NCBI GenBank assembly: GCA_031411575.1 | Contig: JANOBJ010000148.1 | Span: 1-11,192, forward strand | DNA from: JANOBJ01 sp031411575 | GTDB taxonomy: Bacteria; Pseudomonadota; Gammaproteobacteria; Burkholderiales; Burkholderiaceae_C | Reading direction: 5' to 3' | DNA length: 11,192 nucleotides | Shown: positions 7,921 through 11,192 of the stretch, piece by piece | How positions within the stretch are numbered: position 1 is the stretch's first letter | Layout: every line of letters starts with the position of its first letter | The notes under the pieces: generated by a model | Database searches by the model: none | What the model was told of the DNA's origin: nothing | The model's input: only the letters and a program-made list of their open reading frames with translations | Position numbers and translations under genes: made by a program

Positions 7921-8595
7921 ATGACCACGTTGAATCGGCGGAAATGGCTGGGTGCGGCCGCCCTGTCGCTGGGCGGCGCAGCGCCCGCACAGGCGTGGGA
8001 ACTGCCGTGGAGCAAGCCACCATCGGCCCGGGAGACGCTGCAGCGGCGCGCATTGCCGGACATTGCGGTGCAAACGCACGACGGCAAGAGCGTGCATTTC
8101 TACCGTGATCTGGTCAAAGACAAGATGGTGGTGCTGAACTTCATGTACGTGAACTGCTCAGACGGTACATGCCCCGTGGCCACCTACAGCCTGAAGCTGG
8201 TGCAACAGCAGTTGGGTGACCGCGTGGGGCGTGATATCTTCTTTTACTCCATGACCCTCGACCCCGAACGCGACACGGTTGAAATGCTGCGCAACTACGC
8301 CGATGTGCATGGCGTGGGCGCGGGTTGGCGTTTCCTGCGTGCCCGCCGCAGCGACACCGACGAACTGCGCCGCGGGCTCGGGTTTTATGACCGTGACCCC
8401 GGTCTTGACGCGCAAAAAAGCAACCACTTGGCGATGATCCGGTTCGGCCACGAGCCCACCGTGGCCTGGGGCTCGGTATCGGCCCTGCGTGATCCACGCG
8501 TCATTGCCAACGCGATCCTGGCAACGGCGCCGGCTTCCGCGCGGGCGTCGGCAGCGGCAGGCGCGCCGGCGGGCAATCCCCGCACGGGCTCCTGA
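7921..8595 (+). CDS. exported Sco1/SenC-like protein (SCO2)
   Basis: Paralogue of SCO1, 224 residues, predicted thioredoxin-fold copper/thiol protein outside the cytoplasm. ATG 7921 is preceded by GGAG (7910-7913, spacing 7). The start reads MTTLNRRKWLGAAALSLGG and ends in AQA, a Tat-like signal with a signal-peptidase site near residue 24. The core has LPDIAVQTHDGKSVHFY, LNFMYVNCSDGTCP with C79 and C84, MTLDPERDTVEML and the histidine H169 in SNHLAMI. As in SCO1 the motif is CX4CP, so the extra residue is not a sequencing error. The C-terminus ends in an Ala-rich tail that SCO1 lacks. It lies 48 bp after MCO2 and 1 bp before the propeller gene. Confidence 0.87.
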   Translation: MTTLNRRKWLGAAALSLGGAAPAQAWELPWSKPPSARETLQRRALPDIAVQTHDGKSVHFYRDLVKDKMVVLNFMYVNCSDGTCPVATYSLKLVQQQLGDRVGRDIFFYSMTLDPERDTVEMLRNYADVHGVGAGWRFLRARRSDTDELRRGLGFYDRDPGLDAQKSNHLAMIRFGHEPTVAWGSVSALRDPRVIANAILATAPASARASAAAGAPAGNPRTGS

Positions 8596-8596
8596 G

Positions 8597-9565
8597 ATGG
8601 TGAAACGGGTGGCGGCCGTCCGGACGTTTGCCCGCGTGGTGGTGGTTGCCGTCGCGCTGTCGCCATTGTGGGCGGCTGCCGTGACAAGCAAGCTGCCCGA
8701 GATTTCCCTGGCCGGCCCCAAGCCCTCGGCGCAGGGCCAGCCAGTCGAGGACCCTGGCGGCCCGGAAGCGGTGGCGTTCGACGGCACCCACATCTGGGTG
8801 GCCCGACCGTTCGCCAATGCGCTGGTCCGAATCAAGGCGTCCAGCGGCGCCGTGGTGGGCAAGGTAGCGGTCGGCGAGCGGCCGGCGGCGGTGTTGTATG
8901 CGCTGTCGGCCATCTGGGTGGCCAACGCCCGGTCCAACACCGTCAGCAAACTGCGGCCTTCGGACGGGGCGCTGCTCGGCACTTTCCCGGTCGATCACAG
9001 TCCTGGCGCGCTGGTGTCGGACGGTACCGCGATCTGGGTGGCCAACCGTGGTGCCAACAACCTGATCAAGCTGGCGGCCGACGGGCGACGCTTGCTGACG
9101 GTTGAGGTACGCCGGCGCCCGATGGCGCTGGCGTTTGATGGCACCAACATCTGGGTCACCAACCAGAAGAGCGATTCGGTCATGAAGGTGCGCGCCAGCG
9201 ACGGCGTGCTGCAGGGCGCCTTTCCCGTGGGCGACGGTCCGTCCGGCATCGCCTTTGATGGCGCCAACATGTGGGTGACCAACTTCTTTGCAGGCAACGT
9301 CATGAAGCTGCGCGCCAGCGATGGCATGCGACTGGGCACCTACCCTACCGGCGATGGCTCGATGGGTGTGACCTATGACGGCACGCGCATCTGGGTCACC
9401 AGCGCGGGCACCGATACCCTCACCGCCTTGCGGCCAGATGGCTTTGTGATGGCGACCTACCGTACCGGCAAGGCGCCCGCCCAGGTGGTGTTTGACGGCA
9501 GCAATGTGTGGCTGGCCAATTCAGGCAGCGACTCGGTGTCCACCTCGGTCAAGGGCTGGCGCTAG
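8597..9565 (+). CDS. exported seven-repeat beta-propeller protein (YVTN/NHL-like)
   Basis: A 322-residue protein with a signal peptide (basic start MVKRVAAVRTFAR, hydrophobic VVVVAVALSPLWAAA), then about seven repeats of roughly 40 residues. The repeat pattern is FDGTxIWVxNxxSxxVxKxRASDGxxLGxFPVGDGP. The seventh ends soon after its strand, as expected when a propeller closes on itself. This resembles YVTN-type or lyase-like seven-bladed propellers, which often bind partners, and no catalytic site is evident. ATG 8597 lies 1 bp after the SCO2 stop (8593-8595) with only GAG nearby, so translational coupling to SCO2 is likely. It has no counterpart in the first operon. A role as docking partner, electron or metal relay for MCO2 is inference from position only. 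Confidence 0.82.
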   Translation: MVKRVAAVRTFARVVVVAVALSPLWAAAVTSKLPEISLAGPKPSAQGQPVEDPGGPEAVAFDGTHIWVARPFANALVRIKASSGAVVGKVAVGERPAAVLYALSAIWVANARSNTVSKLRPSDGALLGTFPVDHSPGALVSDGTAIWVANRGANNLIKLAADGRRLLTVEVRRRPMALAFDGTNIWVTNQKSDSVMKVRASDGVLQGAFPVGDGPSGIAFDGANMWVTNFFAGNVMKLRASDGMRLGTYPTGDGSMGVTYDGTRIWVTSAGTDTLTALRPDGFVMATYRTGKAPAQVVFDGSNVWLANSGSDSVSTSVKGWR

Positions 9566-9573
9566 GGCATTCC

Positions 9574-9600
9574 TGACGCGCGGTACGCCGCGGGGGCTCA
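9574..9600. terminator. hairpin between convergent genes, weak terminator candidate
   Basis: CGCGG (9579-9583) pairs with CCGCG (9588-9592) around TACG, with an imperfect outer stem TGA/TCA (9574-9576 with 9598-9600). It sits in the 41-bp gap between two convergent genes, where a two-way terminator would be expected, but no T-tract is present on either strand. Confidence 0.25.
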
Positions 9601-9606
9601 GCCGCG

Positions 9607-10062
9607 TCACGCCACTTCGGCGATCAGCTCAATCTCGACGCACGCGCCCATCGGAATCTGCGCGACACCAAAGGCGCTGCGGGCGTGGGCACCGCGCTCG
9701 CCAAACACCTGCGCAAACAGCTCGCTCGCGCCGTTGGTCACCAGGTGCTGCTCGGTGAAATCCGCGGTCGAATTCACCAGGCTCATGAGCTTGACGATGC
9801 GCGTGACGGTGTTCAGGTCGCCCACCGCGGCGTGCAGCGTGCCCATCAGGTCGATCGCAATCGCACGTGCGGCGGCCTTGCCTTCCTCGGTGGTGGTGTT
9901 CTTGCCGAGCTGGCCGACCCAGGCCTTGCCGTCTTTCTTGGCGATATGGCCGCTCACAAACACGAGCTTGCCGGTCTGCACAAAGGGCACGTAGGCCGCA
10001 GCCGGCACGGCCACCGGCGGCAGGGTGATGCCCAGTGCGGTGAGTTTGTCGTAAACGCTCAT
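9607..10062 (-). CDS. RidA (YjgF/YER057c/UK114) family protein
   Basis: A 151-residue protein of the Rid family. Family members such as RidA deaminate reactive enamines and imines in the cytoplasm, but function varies between subgroups. ATG (complement of 10060-10062) has AGGAG about 7 bases upstream. The sequence shows the family core: LVFVSGHIAKKDG near residues 33-46, a helical RAIAIDLMGTLHAAVGDLNTV segment, and the C-terminal GAHARSAFGVAQIPMGACVEIE, with the arginine (R128) and glutamate (E143) that form the pocket in active RidA. At about 150 residues it is longer than E. coli RidA (128) and fits the longer YjgF-like subgroup. It lies 69 bp downstream of the transglutaminase gene on the same strand and may be co-transcribed with it. 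Confidence 0.9.
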   Translation of the reverse strand: MSVYDKLTALGITLPPVAVPAAAYVPFVQTGKLVFVSGHIAKKDGKAWVGQLGKNTTTEEGKAAARAIAIDLMGTLHAAVGDLNTVTRIVKLMSLVNSTADFTEQHLVTNGASELFAQVFGERGAHARSAFGVAQIPMGACVEIELIAEVA

Positions 10063-10131
10063 GGCGATGCTCCTGTTGGGATTGACGGGGACGCCACGCG
10101 AGCGGCAGCGCTGAGAAAAACCTGCTGCGAA

Positions 10132-11022
10132 TCAGTCATCCGCAACCACGGGCTCCACTGTAACCGCCACGTCCAGTGTGTGGTGCGCGCCGCCGCGGAT
10201 CACGCCGCGCAGCGGCGACACATCGGCATAGTCGCGGCCGTGCGCCAGTGTCACATAGTCTTCGCCGGGCGCGCGGTTGTTGGTGGGGTCAAAGTCGCAC
10301 CAGCGCTGGCCTGGCGGCATGTCGGGCACGTACACCGATGCCCAGGCGTGCGAGGCATCGCTGCCGATCAGCCGGGGCTTGCCCGGTGGCGGGTGGGTCA
10401 GCAGGTAGCCGCTGACGTAGCGGGCCGGCAGGCCCATCGCGCGCCAGCAGGCGATGAAGATGTGCGCGAAATCCTGGCACACGCCCTTGCGCTGGGCCAG
10501 CGCCTCCACTGCGGGCGTGCTGATCTCGGTGCTGTCGGTCTCATATGCGAGGTCCGCATGGATACGTTCCATCAGGTCGCGGGCGGCCAGCAGCAACGGC
10601 ACACCCGCCGCAAAGCTGGGCCGCGCGTAGGCGGAAAAATCAGCGTGACGCGGCACATGCGGGGACGCGAACACAAACTCGGCCGCCGCGTCATACGCCA
10701 GCCCGGCCCGGTAGCGGAAAGTCTCGCGCACCTGCTCCCAGGCCAAACCGCTGTGCGGTACCGGCGGTTCCCGCGTCTCGACCAGGCTGAGTGCTTCCAT
10801 GCGCAGTTCCTCGTGCACCGTCTGCAGCGAGAAGAACGCACGGGTGTTGCCATACACATCCAGCGCTTCGGTCAGTTCGGCGGGGGGCGGGTCGATGGTC
10901 AGTTGGTGAGTCACCAGCTGCTGGGTGGCGGTGTCACGCGGCTTCAGGTGCGCCATGTGCTGCGCCGTCTCGACCGCCGGCGTGTAGGCGTAGCGGGTTT
11001 CGTGCGTGACGCGCAGCTTCAT
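10132..11022 (-). CDS. bacterial transglutaminase-like protein
   Basis: A 296-residue protein with an N-terminal bacterial transglutaminase-associated region (MKLRVTHETRYAY, residues 1-80) and a transglutaminase/protease-like core. The catalytic triad is visible: C182 in KGVCQDFAH, H225 in SDASHAWASVYVP and D245 in WCDFDPTNN. No signal peptide is seen, so it is probably cytoplasmic. Such proteins could cleave or crosslink peptide or isopeptide bonds, but the substrate is unknown. The start is set at ATG (complement of 11020-11022), which begins the conserved N-terminus. No strong ribosome site is visible. It follows a probable alpha-E protein with a 46-bp gap, the usual order (ATP-grasp, alpha-E, transglutaminase) of a widespread bacterial cluster. 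Confidence 0.9.
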   Translation of the reverse strand: MKLRVTHETRYAYTPAVETAQHMAHLKPRDTATQQLVTHQLTIDPPPAELTEALDVYGNTRAFFSLQTVHEELRMEALSLVETREPPVPHSGLAWEQVRETFRYRAGLAYDAAAEFVFASPHVPRHADFSAYARPSFAAGVPLLLAARDLMERIHADLAYETDSTEISTPAVEALAQRKGVCQDFAHIFIACWRAMGLPARYVSGYLLTHPPPGKPRLIGSDASHAWASVYVPDMPPGQRWCDFDPTNNRAPGEDYVTLAHGRDYADVSPLRGVIRGGAHHTLDVAVTVEPVVADD

Positions 11023-11068
11023 GGGGCAGGGCAGGCAGAAGGGCGGGAGGGAAGACGCCAGCAGCCGC

Positions 11069-11192
11069 TCAGGCGCTGAGCGTTTGCCGGTTGTCGGCGT
11101 GGGTGAAGTAGGCCACGCTGATGTCCTCAGACACGCCGTACGCGGCCTGCACGCACTGGTCCAGCAGATCGGCCAGCGCCGGGTAGTCGCCG
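11069..11192 (-). CDS. probable alpha-E domain protein, C-terminal fragment
   Basis: The minus strand is open from the window edge to a TGA at 11069-11071, giving 40 residues that begin GDYPALADLLDQCVQAAYG and end FTHADNRQTLSA. The helical pattern followed by AYF resembles the C-terminal end of alpha-E domain proteins. The assignment rests mainly on position directly upstream of the transglutaminase gene, where alpha-E genes are usually found. The rest of the gene lies outside the window. Confidence 0.6.
   Translation of the reverse strand, partial: GDYPALADLLDQCVQAAYGVSEDISVAYFTHADNRQTLSA

Noticed and set aside
2155..9606. Mobile element, CRISPR array, tRNA or attachment site bounding the oxidase block
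   Set aside because: No transposase, integrase, terminal inverted repeats, regularly spaced direct repeats or tRNA-like fold were seen at the borders.
9685..11079. 464-codon plus-strand open frame spanning the RidA and transglutaminase genes
   Set aside because: It runs across two well-supported minus-strand genes and the gap between them, and has no recognisable domain.

Overview
The window looks like GC-rich proteobacterial DNA, most likely Betaproteobacteria, order Burkholderiales (Comamonadaceae-like). This is an inference from the ParC sequence, the high GC content, the general gene content and an AATAGC/GCTATT intergenic element that reminds me of that family. No database search was possible.

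Layout: (1) positions 1-2154 hold the 3' part of parC, the topoisomerase IV subunit A gene (5' end outside). (2) Positions 2155-5313 hold a long regulatory region followed by a Tat-exported CotA-like multicopper oxidase (MCO1) and a Sco/SenC-type protein (SCO1). (3) Positions 5314-9565 hold a second regulatory region followed by a paralogous oxidase (MCO2), a paralogous Sco-like protein (SCO2) and an exported seven-repeat beta-propeller protein 1 bp further on. (4) Positions 9607-11192, on the minus strand, hold a RidA-family protein, a bacterial transglutaminase-like protein and the C-terminal end of a probable alpha-E domain protein.

The main result is that the two oxidase operons form a tandem duplication that includes the control region. 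Each operon has, in the same order and nearly the same spacing, a perfect 18-bp inverted repeat TGTTTCA-N4-TGAAACA about 310-320 bp upstream of the predicted start, a proximal TGAAACA site about 122 bp upstream, an IHF-like site about 61 bp upstream, and a -24/-12 element TGGCACG-N4-TTGAT. This is the layout of a sigma-54 promoter driven by an NtrC-family enhancer-binding protein. No such activator is encoded in the window.

Working model (inference): an unknown signal sensed by a sigma-54 activator switches on two parallel periplasmic oxidase modules. Each has a Tat-exported four-copper oxidase and a Sco-like thiol/copper protein that may load it or keep it reduced. The second module adds a beta-propeller partner. 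The Sco-like proteins carry CX4CP instead of the usual CX3CP. The substrate cannot be read from the sequence: Mn(II), Fe(II), Cu(I) and phenolics are all possible for CotA-like enzymes.
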